Origin: Armillaria gallica
Taxonomy: Eukaryota > Basidiomycota > Agaricomycetes > Agaricales > Physalacriaceae
Length of the DNA: 64,000 bases
Assembly: GCA_037576215.1 (NCBI GenBank)
Contig: JBANDB010000001.1
Coordinates: 5,022,001-5,086,000 of the forward strand
Direction of reading: 5' to 3'
In this document: positions 25,294 through 36,237 of the stretch, piece by piece
Position numbering within the stretch: position 1 is the stretch's first letter
Layout: every line of letters begins with the position of its first letter
Program-made: the position numbers and the translations under genes
Notes under the pieces: generated by a model
What the model saw: only the letters and a program-made list of their open reading frames with translations
Databases searched by the model: none
What the model was told of the DNA's origin: nothing

Positions 25294-27180
25294 ATGGTTG
25301 AGGAGCTCAAAGCCCGCAAATCATCAACACGTACTGATAAAGAGGCCCGTCGCAGAGCAGCAATCATGGACCAAGCTCTGTCTTCTACAATACGCCATAT
25401 ATATGATCCAGGACGACTCCAGGGAGCCTCAAACTCTGGTAGCATACTTTAGTAGCCATCCTGATCCTGATGGTGTGGAGGTCCATGATGGCTTCAAGGT
25501 CGGCCTTTCAGTGTCGCGTCTTCACCTGCTTACACGTTTCAGGATTTTAACTTGTGCCTGTTGGCGTCACCCAGCAAACTATCAGCGAGCTGTCTATCAA
25601 GTCACCAGTGGTGGGTGGGGACAAACGACATTTGTCCACCGCTGTGTTTCCATTCATGGATTATGACCTTGAAAAGTTGAATGGAGAGATAGATTGTATG
25701 TACTGCCGTCGTTGTGTGCGCCCTATACTCGTGTTTTCGATCTAGTTAGCATGCACTGAGTCAGTCGGCATTCGTCATGACTGCGAGTGCTGGTTTTAGC
25801 AAGGGGTAACAGTCCTACTTCATTGCTAACCATTTACTTCTCGCCTGATCATCCTTCAGCATAGCAACCCTATCCCTCTGCTGTCAGACTTCTGTACCAT
25901 TCTATGAGTGAATGGCTTCCAGGGAACATATCCGAAGGCGGCGCTTGCATGCTGGGTCATATGTCTTGGGTTCGTTTTATGCATAAAAAGGTGGTGGAAT
26001 GGATGAAGGGAACTGGTTCATACCCAATTGTTATACTGGAGATCTTTTACTATACTTGTTCGTTCCCTCCGCCCATCATGAAATTATGCACTGGATTCTT
26101 GATGTAATCTCCTCGGTCGAGTGGGTTGCCATGTGCCGGTCTCACATGAGTCCATGTTGGCCTTTGCCACGTCAGCGGTTCTTCCTCCTCCCTTTGCACT
26201 TTCCACATATCATGTTTATCCTTGGGCTTATCATGATGCATTATCTTTTCTTCGTTGTTGCATTCTTTATTTCCTGAGTGAACGTTAATCGTCCTCAGGT
26301 CGTGGCTGTCTGTCGCTCCGCTTTATGCGTCGAGCCCCTCCTCCCTGAAGTATCTGTAGGTTATCTTGTTCTTACCTGGGATCTACTGTGGGTTCACCCC
26401 TTCTTCAGAACGCTTCCTCCATTCTTCATGTATCCTCGCCGGTGACCGGTCTCTCGACTTCTGGAGTTGTGCATAGCACGGTGAGCTTTCAAATTCTCAT
26501 TTGGTTGTGCGCATGTTCTCAGTATCGTATCTGCAGCTCTCACCTTTTACGTCCATCTATAATCTCTATCATGTATCCCATTGCTCGAACCTTACTTTGG
26601 TGAGGAAGCCACTCCAGCATCAGTTACCTACTCGCTTATGCTCTCAGTCTTCGATTCAGTGCGCCTTTTCGTCCTCTGTGTCTCACCTGTTACAGTGTTC
26701 TGACATATGGGTACGTGGACTATGTGAATCATTTTGTACCTATGCTAACCTTGATCTGGCTATCAGAAAAATACTGGCTGTTGCTCCTCTGTTGCAGTTG
26801 ATTCGCTCTCTGTGTCTGGTAAGTGTCCGTTTGCTAGAATGGCCTGGATGAATCTGACGGTAAAGCCATAGGTTTTTCTGACGTATACACCATGTCTTTA
26901 TATCTCATACCATTCGCCAAACATATGGGAACGGATTATCTGGAACGCGTACACACCAGAAATATGGGTGTTGCACCGCTGTCTAGAATTAGACTTTGTC
27001 TTTTTGGACCAACTTTGTATGCCCTTCTATTGGGTACATTTCTGCCGAGTTCCATTGAACATGTCCATTACCTCGATACATGTATTCTTTTGTCGTCTTA
27101 TGTGACCACTGGTCTTGGAGTTGTAGTATGCTTTTGCTTTGTCTTTTTCATACAATGGTTTGTTTGATATGCTCGTGTGA
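25294..27180 (+). pseudogene. Gene C: decayed multi-exon agaric protein
   Basis: The plus strand starts MVEELKARKSSTRTDKEARR at 25294. A frame change near 25430 leads into TLVAYFSSHPDPDGVEVHDG. Further on, LGHMSWVRFMHKKVVEWMKG (to about 26015) must change frame to continue as FIPNCYTGDLLLYLFVPSAH, then HEIMHWILDVISSVEWVAMC. Later pieces up to about 27.18 kb are coding-like but I cannot join them. I recall similar blocks in agaric proteins of unknown function. At least two frameshifts make this a likely pseudogene. It ends where the AT-rich Helitron begins. Confidence 0.45.
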
Positions 27181-27308
27181 ACATGTACGACAGTACTGCT
27201 GTCAATAATATTGTTGACGACTTTGATTTTTGTGGGCCATCCATCCGAGGCTCGCACGAGGGTGGTAGTGGTATACAGTACGTTGATTATGTGACTGTAA
27301 GTGCGTAG

Positions 27309-30300
27309 CTCCCAGTTTCTGATGTACCATTTGAGACCTTGCAAAATACATATCATTATAGTTTTGTTGATCATCATACAAATGAGGCTGAGTTGCATAA
27401 GCCTTTGGCTGATAATCTGATATTGACTAAAGTACCTTTGTCTGTTATATGCAAGTATGTTCCATTAAAGACACTTAAATCATTGGCCAAGCTACACACT
27501 GTTGGTATTAAAGGCCTATCCTATATGAATAAAGCTGCAATAGTTACTTTGTTCAGTACCCATGACTGCAAACATTGCATGAACTCTGTCACAGTTTTAA
27601 AACAGCATGTTATGTTTGGAAGTCAACCTGTGCCTACAAAGCAGGGATTTGCAGGACCAGGTTCATTATGTGAACCGATTTCTTTGGAATTTCCACCTAA
27701 GCCACTAGATGAGAAGCTTTCTCATACGATCATTTCTGATTTCTGTGCTGCTTCAGCTCCAGAAGAGTTTAAAGAGGCTGGATGTGCAGTCTGTGGTCAG
27801 CTAATTCTGCTGAAAAAATTAAGTAGCATACGGCACATGAAACATTTTTTACATATTTTGGAAAACCCTTCTGCAACTCGTAAAGAGAGATACCATGAAA
27901 CTGATCCAGTGACACATCTTGATGGTCCTGTGCTTGACACATCCACTGATTTTATATGCTTGTCCTGTCGTGCTTCAGTGCGGAAAGGTATCATATCTCC
28001 AAATGCATTATGTAATGGCCTTTGGCTTGGAGCTATCCCTAAGGTATTGAGTGAGCTGTCCTTTGTAGAGCGTTTGTTGGTATCACGCATACGACATAAC
28101 AGTTGCTTTGTAAAGGTTGCTATGGCTTCAAGTGGATATCCTGAGCTTGGAAGCCAAAAGATGATATCTCATGTTATATCGTTTGAGTCACCACTTGCAA
28201 GAATATATGATATACTCCCTCCTCCAAAGAAAGATATTGATGAAGTGTTGGCTATCTTATTTACTGGGCCCAATAAACCCACTGATGAAGATCTAAAACG
28301 AACCCCATTACTGGTGCGGCATAATGTTGTATTCAATGCATTGTCCTGGTTATGTAATAATCATACTGATTATCAACATGTCAAAATTTCCAAAGCAAAT
28401 CTTAATGAATACAAAGAAAATGAGACTCCTGTTGATATTATTTATTAGCATAGTCTCTCTAATAAAGTACCAGAAGGAACAAGTGTCTTTGATATGACAG
28501 AAGCTGATGGTACAGATAATGGTATATGTCCAATTGTTGTTCATAGTATAGTTGGTGAACAACTGCCTATGACCGATATTAAAACTCAAAAAAGCATTGC
28601 TACTCAACATTTTAAAAATGATAATGGAGTACTTGCTATTGGACATGCTGAGCATCCTGAATCTATTTATAATAATCCCACATTATACCCATCAATGTTT
28701 CCATGGTTATTTCCCTATGGATTGGGAGGTGTTGGTTTAACACATCTGTCAGATACTGCACATAAAAAATGGTTAATGATGTATCATGATAAACGTTTTC
28801 AAACTGATGTTGGGTTTCCATTTGTGGCATTCAGTCATGAACAAATAAAGGCAAGTACAACTGCAGGTTATCTCTTAGTTAAAAAAGATAAATTCCATCA
28901 TATTGCTGATCGTATATTACGATTAGATGAGAATATTCTTGATTCATTATCTGCATGACTTAGTAGTGGAGAATCAGTGAAAACTGTGACTCCAGCTGAA
29001 AAGGATTGCTTTCAGTTATTTAATGATCTAGATCATGTTTCTTATAAAGTCCAAGGATCACTTACATCAAAAAAGTATATGCGCAATGAAGTTTACTCAC
29101 TGATGGCAGCAGAAGGTGCCCCTTCATGGTATATCACATTTGCACCATCTGATCATAAGCATCCAATTTCATTATATTGGGCTGATAAAGAAATTGAGTT
29201 TTCTCCAGTTTTACGGACTGAGCGAGAACGATTACTTTTAGTGACTGGAAATCCTGCTGCTGCTGCTAGGTTCTTTAATTTTATGGTTAATTTATTTATT
29301 AAATATGTTTTACGTCCAGATCAAGAACAGCCAGGTGCATATGGAAATGTCTCATCATATTATGGAGCAGTTGAGCAACAAGGTAGACTTACATTACATT
29401 TACACTTAATTGCTTGGATTAGAAGTAGTCTGAGCCCACAAGAAATATGTGACCGGCTGTTAAACAATGACTCTGAATTTCAAAAGCAGTTTATAGCATA
29501 TCTTGAAGCTGCACATACTGGTGACTACTTTACTGGATCAAGTCTTGAGGTGATCCAGATGCGTCATGAGGAGAGTTTATTATCTACATATCAGGATCCT
29601 ACAGAAACACTGCCTGTTCCACCTCCTGTGTTATGTCAATGCGACTCTAATGATTGCACAAAGTGTGAACAAACAACATCATGGTGGATTTATTTCAAAA
29701 GGACAGTAGATTGTCTATTAAACATGGTTAATGTACATTCATGTCATCAGAATACTTATGCAGATGGAACATTAAAAAACACCTCAACAGCAAAAGGTTG
29801 TAAAGATAATAAATGGGGAAAATGTAGAGGCCGATTTCCACAGCCATTGTTTAAAGAAACAGTTGTAGAATCTGAGACTGCACATATAAATATGAAAAAA
29901 CGCGAAGCTTGAATTAATACATTTACACCTATATTGACTTATTTGCTTAGATGTAATACAGATGTGACTTCTCTATGGTCAGGCACTGCTATAAAAGCAG
30001 TATTGATTTATGTAAGTGATTATATTACTAAACCTGCATTGAAAACTCATGTCTTTTTTGATGTAATCAAAAGTGTGTTTCAGCATAGTAAAGATCATCT
30101 TGTTAATGGTAAAGGTGAAAAGGATCAAGCAAGAAAACTTATGACACAAATGGTAAATGTATTAGGAGCAAAAATGGAAATAGGTGCACCTATGATATGC
30201 TCATATCTGCTGGGTTTACCTGATCACTATACAAATCGCACCTTTGTTACTTTTTACTGGAAGTCATTTGTATCTGAAGCTAAAAATGACTGGAAACATG

Positions 30301-33300
30301 AGGGTGAACCTTTAGAAGAAGTGAAGATACAAATAAAAAAACAAGACAATAAAATAGTCGGTGTCTCTCCAGTTGAAGACTATATGAACCAACCTGTAGA
30401 GCTTGAATCTATGTGTCTATATGAATGGATATGCCGATGTGAGTGTGTGTCTAATCGCAAATCATCTACAGATTCAGATCATTTCAAAGGCCCCTTAAAT
30501 ACTCATGAAAATGAAAATGAATCAGATTTAGCTTTACTAGAAGAACAAGGAGATAGTTGTTTATCTGACACTGGTGATATGCAAGAATATTCAGATAATG
30601 ATGAGATTGACTCTATGAAGGACTTTATTGAGAAAGATAGTTCAGTATCTGATGATGAAAACAGTGAATATATTAACACAGAGTTAAAACAGGTTTTTAA
30701 CACTTATTCTAACTCTCAAAAGACTATGGTGAATAGTCAAGAGCATGAACAGGTTGATATCACATCAACTCAGTCAACTGATGCTACTCTTATAAATGAG
30801 GATATTACTCTTGATAATAAGTCTGTTCGTGGTCACCATACTAAAATATTGAAGTATAAATTTTTAAATAAACATCCTCTTTATGATACACATTATATGT
30901 CTGTACGTCCTGAAACTGAACGGCATATTCCTAATTTTGTTGGTGGTTTATTACCAAGACATAATGTAGGTGATCGAGAGTACTATTGTATTACAATGTT
31001 AGTATTATTTAAACCTTGGCGTCAAGGTAAAGATTTAAAGTCTATTGATGCTACATGGGATGCAGCTTTCACTTCATTTGAACTTGTATCATGGCAGAAA
31101 AGGCTGATTACATATTTTAATCTGCGGTATGAATGTCTTGATGCTAAGGATGACTATAATGCTCACACTGTATGATGGCTTTGATATGTAAGGCTGAAAT
31201 ATTGATATTGAAAAATATTTATTTTTAGCCAGTTTTTAGCTTAAAATATCAAAGAGATATGCACAATATCTTTTCCATATTTGTGATTTTATCCAGTTTT
31301 GAGATGATTTTCACAAATATAGAAAAGATATTATGCATATTTCTTTGATATTTTAAACTAAAACTAGCTAAAAATAAATAACTTTCAATTTCAATATTTC
31401 AGCCTCACATATCAAAGCCATCATGCAGTGTCAGTTAAAACAAGGTGGTGCTGAACTTATTCAAAAGTTTGATACAAATTGGACAGCATTAGATTATAAT
31501 AATGATCTATTTATTTCAAGTGAAGAGATTGAAACTGGTATATCATCTGAAATTGGTGCTATTAGTAGACATTTGGAAACTGGTCATGTTAAACGCATGC
31601 AAAAAATTACAAAAATAAATTGTATGATGAGTGAAGCTGGATGCAGTTGGTCACAGCCTCAGCCTGAACTTGCAGATACAACAAATATAATAAATACTAG
31701 TCCTCCTCAATATCAAACAGCTGCAGAGTGGAGAGAGGAAGTACAGCACATACGACAGGCAGTATTAGATGGACGAACTAGTGAACAAGGCAAATCAAAT
31801 GTATCAAAGCACATGCTTCCATCTAAGCATATTGATCAAGCAGAAATTACATATCAAAGCCATTTGAATCAACAGACATCTAATAATACAGTATCAGATG
31901 TTATACAGCATGTCAAAGTATTATTTAAACTCAATAAGGAACAAGATCGAGCCTTCTCTATTGTGGCTCGATATGCAATGTCTCCAATATCTGAGCAGCT
32001 TTGGATGTATATTGGTGGAATGGGAGGAACTGGTAAATCACAAGTATTGAAGGCATTAACTGAGTTTTTCAGACTTAGAAATGAAAGTGCACGTCTGGTA
32101 TGAGTTGCTCCAACAGGTACTGCTGCTTCAATTATTAAAGGATCCACATATCATTTTATGTTTGGCATTAATGAATTTGCAGGTAGCAGTATTAGTAAAA
32201 AAAAGTCTGGGTGAAGTGAAAGCAAGATTATCAGGTGTTGAATATGTATTTCTTGATGAAGTTTCTATGCTTTCTTGTACAGATTTATATAAAATAAGTG
32301 ATCGTCTAGCTGCATGTCTTAATAGATCAGATTTACCATTTAGCAGTATGAATATGATATTTGCAGGGGATTTTGCTCAGCTTCCACCTGTGATTGGTGG
32401 AGAAAACTCTGCATTATACTCACCTGCACATGATATGTATGCTTCTAGTAAAAAAACACAAGATGCAGCACTTGGTAAAGCTATATGGCATCAGGTAACT
32501 ACTGTAGTCATATTACGGCAAAATATGCATCAAAGCACACAATCAGAAGGAGACAGTAAGCTAAGAACTGCATTAGCAAATATGAGATATAAAGCCTGTA
32601 CAAAAGATGATATTGCATTTTTAAATTCATGTGTATGTAAGTTATCTGATTCTGCTCCAGATATTACTAGTCAAAAATATAGAAATGTATCTATTATTAC
32701 TGGTCTAAATATTCATAAGGATGCATTCAATCAACTAGGCACCATACGTTTTGCTCAGGAAACAGATCAAGAGCTTACTCATTTTTTCTCTGATGACAAT
32801 ATATCTGAGTCTGTTGATATTGTTCATGCAAAGTATGCAAAGCAAAAAAAGACAACTATTCTATCTCCTCAAATTCAAATTGAGCTATGGAACACTTATC
32901 CTAGTATGAATAATAAACATATACCTGGAAAGTTATCATTATGTAAAGGATTATCTGTTATGATTAGATTGAATTCTGCTACTGAGTTAGGCATCACAAA
33001 AGGACAAGAGGCAACAGTATATGATTGGGAGGAGGGTACAGGTTCTCGTGGACAAAAAATATTAGATACACTCTTTGTTAAACTAAATTCACCACCAGAA
33101 ACAATTTGTATACCTGGATTACCAAAGAATGTTGTACCTCTTTTACGTACATCAACTTCTATAACATGTATGTTGCAAGATGATTCTAGAATCAACATTA
33201 ACCACAGTAAGGTAGAAATCATAACTAATTTTGCAATGACCAACTACTGTTCACAAGGAAAAACAAGACCAATTAACCCTGTTTACTTAAATAATTGTTG

Positions 33301-34720
33301 ATCACATCAATCATATTATACTGTGTTGTCCTGAAGTGCATCATGTGATGGAACTCTAATCTTACCAGATTTTACTGATCGTAACAGAGTTGCTTTTGAT
33401 CCAAAGAAAATACAAGGCATGTGTTCTGGCCATCTACGACAAGAATTTCGAGAATTGGAGTTGTTAGATCATATCACTACTTTATTATATGAAAAAAAAC
33501 TCCCTGATTCTGTTTGTGGTGATCGTCGATATACATTAATTGAGTCTTTTCAATCAGCATTTGGTAATGATTTTGTACCTGACATAGTTGAATCTTCAAT
33601 TAGATGGTCTAAATCAGATCTGCTACATATTATAGATCAAGATGACTTTAAATGGGATACAAAAAATCATACACATTTTCCTATACAAAATATATCAAAA
33701 ATACAATCTAAACATATAAATACTCCAGCAATGACATGCATTAATTTGCCAAGTTCAGTTAAAGTACAAGACAGAATATTTACACCTATGAAACCTTCAA
33801 TAAAAAGAAAAGGCAGAGTATCTGATACTGAAATGACTTATTCAGATGACAAGCTACAATTAAAACAAAATCCACATACTACAGTAATGTCTGAAGTAAC
33901 ATCTTCCTCTTTAGAAAGTATTATACCTCAAGGTTGTCGTTGGTATAATAACAGCTGTGCCTATGATGCAATCGTGTTTATTCTGTATAATATATGGGCA
34001 TCTGATGTTGATTACTTTTCAATCAAATTCAGAGAACTGAACTCTGAATGGCTAGGATTGATGTCTGATTCATTTAAAAAGCATATAAATAAACAATATA
34101 GTCTTGAACAGATTCAGGATTATATTCGCCACAGATTATGCAATGTATATCCTGATCATTTTAAATTTGGGGCTAATGCTAGTGTTGAAGGTGTATTTAG
34201 TAAGATATTTACTGGATCTACTGTATTTAATAAAGTGTATCGCACTTGCTCCAATGGACATCAAACACATATAATAGAAAGTTACAACTGTTCCTTTTAT
34301 CCAGGAGGGACAGGAGAGTTACAGTGGACCACAATTCAGGATTTTTTCAATATCTGCAATAACAGACCTGTATCTCAAAAGTGTAATGTGTGTGGTTGCA
34401 ATATGAAAAAAATAGATATGCTGATGTATGCACCTGGTATGATTGCTGTAGTTGTCTCACGGACAGCTATACCTGCTGATCATACACTTCATATAAACAT
34501 TAATGAGAATGCCACTCAGTATATACTTTGTGGGATTATCTATTTTGGAGAAAACCATTTTACAGCTCGATACATAGATAATACTCAAACTGTATGGTTC
34601 AATGATGGTATAGAAACTGGTAGAAGGGCCATTTCAGAGGGTGATATCTTCAATATTGACATGAGCAAAGCACCAGATGATCGGAACACTGAGATATATA
34701 TATATACTCTAATTCATTGA
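27309..34720 (+). pseudogene. Helitron Rep-helicase with C-terminal cysteine-protease-like domain
   Basis: One long plus-strand coding unit is broken by stops and a MITE. In order: an N-terminal Zn-finger-like region (CKHCMN, CAVCGQ, CLSCRA); the Rep domain with HUH motif (GRLTLHLHLIAWI, about 29390-29425) and the two-tyrosine motif (YVSDYITK, about 30010); then the helicase with Walker A (GGMGGTGKSQ, about 32020), Walker B (VFLDEVSML), FAGDFAQLPPV and the final motif (YCSQGKTRP, about 33245). From about 33.9 kb a domain with RWYNNSCAYDAIVFILYNIW, HFTARYI and WFNDG suggests a USP/OTU-type thiol protease with Cys, His and Asp. Stops are TAG 28447-28449 and TGA near 28957, 29910, 32101, 33299 and 33332; a frameshift lies at an A run near 32197-32204. 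Confidence 0.85.
31166..31430. repeat. MITE, CACTGCATG family, copy 2, inside the Helitron gene
   Basis: This 265-bp element has inverted ends CACTGTATGATGGCTTTGAT and CACTGCATGATGGCTTTGAT, extending about 60 bp. It is flanked by TCA on both sides (31163-31165 and 31431-31433). One TCA plus the flanks gives an uninterrupted reading (DDYNA followed by QLKQGGAEL), so the insertion is precise. Size, end sequence, internal AATATT motifs and TNA target match the element at 1568-1830. Confidence 0.85.
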
Positions 34721-34756
34721 CTATAGTACTTTAATTCTTGATAAAAATTATAGACT

Positions 34757-34870
34757 ATAGGACTCGGTAATGCCACGCGAATGTGATGGCCCTCAAAAGC
34801 TAGTTTCCGTAGCCGACTGAGACTGCGACTTTACGGCCGTATACCGTATACGGTACGGTGCGCAGCCCTA
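34757..34870. repeat. hAT right arm; related block at 36024-36071
   Basis: The arm starts ATAGGACTCGGTAATGCCAC and ends at the terminus GCGCAGCCCTA. It contains TACGGCCGTATACCG. Its first 48 bp recur at 36024-36071 (ATAGGACTCGGATCTGCCAC, about 40 of 48 matching). Its ATAGGACTCGG and TTTACGGCCGT motifs recur at the same spacing, inverted, at 7862-7970. The 36 kb copy lies outside the 27.5-kb segment, so this element family is present more than once. Confidence 0.6.
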
Positions 34871-35180
34871 ATCGCCACGGTAAACGATATCTCTACTATG
34901 TCGCCGTTTCGGAATGTCTGCGGTTTCGCTCGGTTATATCTGTACGTGTTACTCTTCGAACACCTAAATCACAATGATACTCACCTTCTTCGGCCATCAT
35001 TGGACACGCTGCTTCTGAAGTACTGCACGGCGTTCTCCTCCGTGTGCGCCAGATCTGTTCTGACCATCCCTGCCAATATGCCTTTCGGGTCGACGTCCTT
35101 AGGGAATGGGATACCCACATCGCCTTCCTCGTTGCCTATCCGTCTGAAGTATCTGTTCGTGCACTCACTGAACTCGGGCG
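34871..35180 (-). pseudogene. Gene A' 5' part, split by the insertion
   Basis: The minus strand reads CTNRYFRRIGNEEGDVGIPF, then PKDVDPKGIL, then HTEENAVQYFRSSVSNDGRR. An intron with donor GTGAGT follows (acceptor ACGTACAG), then KPQTFRNGDIVEISF up to 34871. This parallels gene A exon by exon. Exon 4 continues at 7376. The upstream exons are missing: at about 35180 the sequence changes to a GH10 xylanase fragment on the opposite strand. Confidence 0.8.
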
Positions 35181-35742
35181 GTGCAGGTTATACATCAACA
35201 ATTACAATCTCGACTCGAATAACGCCAAGGTCGAAGGTTAGTTGCTACCACTTTTCCTTCAGCCGATTTCTTCGATCTTGTCTTTCAGGAATAGTTGCCC
35301 TTGTTAAACGGATCAATGCCGATGAACAGCTAATTAACGGTATCTGTGCGCAGGTACACTTATCAGTACATTGGCACCCGCTCAGACATTTATTTGGCGT
35401 TGAACATGCATCAGCCGGTGGTTCAAGCGGGGCAGTTGCAGCTCTGACAACACTAGCAGAGGCCGGTATAGATGTTGCTATCACCGAGCTGGACATCGCC
35501 GATGCAAACACATCTGACTATACTACCGTTGTTGACGCCTGCCTCTCCAACTATGCCTGTGTCTCGATCACTAGCTGGGGAGTCAGCGATGTTGTGAGCC
35601 CACTTCCATTCGGGTTATCTATGACTTTACTCAGCTATTTGTCTTCCAGAACTCCTGGCATGCCCGCTTTATGCTTCTGTTGTTCTACAGTAGCTACGAG
35701 CCAAAGGATGCGTATACGACGGCTATATCTGACCTATCTTGA
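35181..35742 (+). pseudogene. GH10 endo-1,4-beta-xylanase, 3' half only
   Basis: Three exons are visible. The first ends at 35236 (LYINNYNLDSNNAKVEG). The second is 35289-35593 (IVALVKRINADEQLINGI, then SSGAVAALTTLAEAGIDVAI and TELDIAD). The third is 35650-35742 (NSWHARFMLLLFYSSYEPKD, then AYTTAISDLS, stop TGA). The nucleophile Glu of the ITELD motif is kept, but the half with the signal peptide and the acid/base Glu is absent. An in-frame excess of about 11-14 residues follows QVHLS. GH10 enzymes cut the xylan backbone outside the cell; this fragment cannot do so alone. Confidence 0.85.
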
Positions 35743-36237
35743 GAGCTTGTTCGGTTCTTCTGAGTCTATGGTTTGTTATCTCTATTCGTAGCGAGTCCGA
35801 CCCGAATTCTTTCATTCCAGTCCGTTACTGTGCACTGCCGTTCGCACACTCATTTTTATGTCTCCCTCTGGGCTGTGTGACACTCGCAGCTCCCTTCGTG
35901 GGTCTCCGCTGTCACGGATGCTGATACACGGGTGAGTCAGAGGCGTACATTGATAAAAAAAATGTAATAAGAGATCATGACGACCAGTAGATGCCAGACT
36001 ACTGAACCCGATATACTACTAGAATAGGACTCGGATCTGCCACACGCATGTGATGGCCTTCAAATGCTAGTGTAGCAAGGCGTTCTCACATCGGGTGTTG
36101 CAGCAAAGATTGAGGGCCGTCGAGGCGATATGGTGGGCGCAGGGTTAGGAGCTAATTGCGTAAACGCATGCAACTTACGGCGGACGTCGATGTTGTGCGA
36201 AGACGACGACCACTCCTTCTTCTCCCGACCTCGATAT
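35743..36237. other. Intergenic region between the GH10 and ALG6 relics
   Basis: No gene is seen. The hAT-arm-like block at 36024-36071 is the only recognised content. Confidence 0.5.

Larger units (their letters stand above)
7377..34870. mobile_element. 27.5-kb segment bounded by hAT-type termini and 8-bp TSD
   Basis: The left end reads TAGGGCTGCGC and the right end GCGCAGCCCTA, an 11-bp perfect inverted repeat that fits the hAT start YARNG. Both flanks are ATCGCCAC (7369-7376 and 34871-34878), which fits the hAT target consensus nTnnnnAn. Both inner arms carry TACGGTATA-type motifs. The flanking sequences join into one reading frame (gene A'). I see no hAT transposase inside, so this is either a very large non-autonomous/composite hAT or a small hAT element later enlarged by nested insertions, including a Helitron of about 7.4 kb. 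The termini and target duplication are seen directly; the single-unit transposition is an inference. Confidence 0.7.

Noticed and set aside
34700..34760. Helitron 3' terminus (CTRR with hairpin)
   Set aside because: GACTATAG occurs twice, but I found no convincing hairpin or CTRR end, so the Helitron boundaries are left approximate.
7377..34870. Starship-type giant element
   Set aside because: No DUF3435 tyrosine-recombinase gene is visible at either edge. The ends are inverted repeats with an 8-bp target duplication, which fits hAT better.
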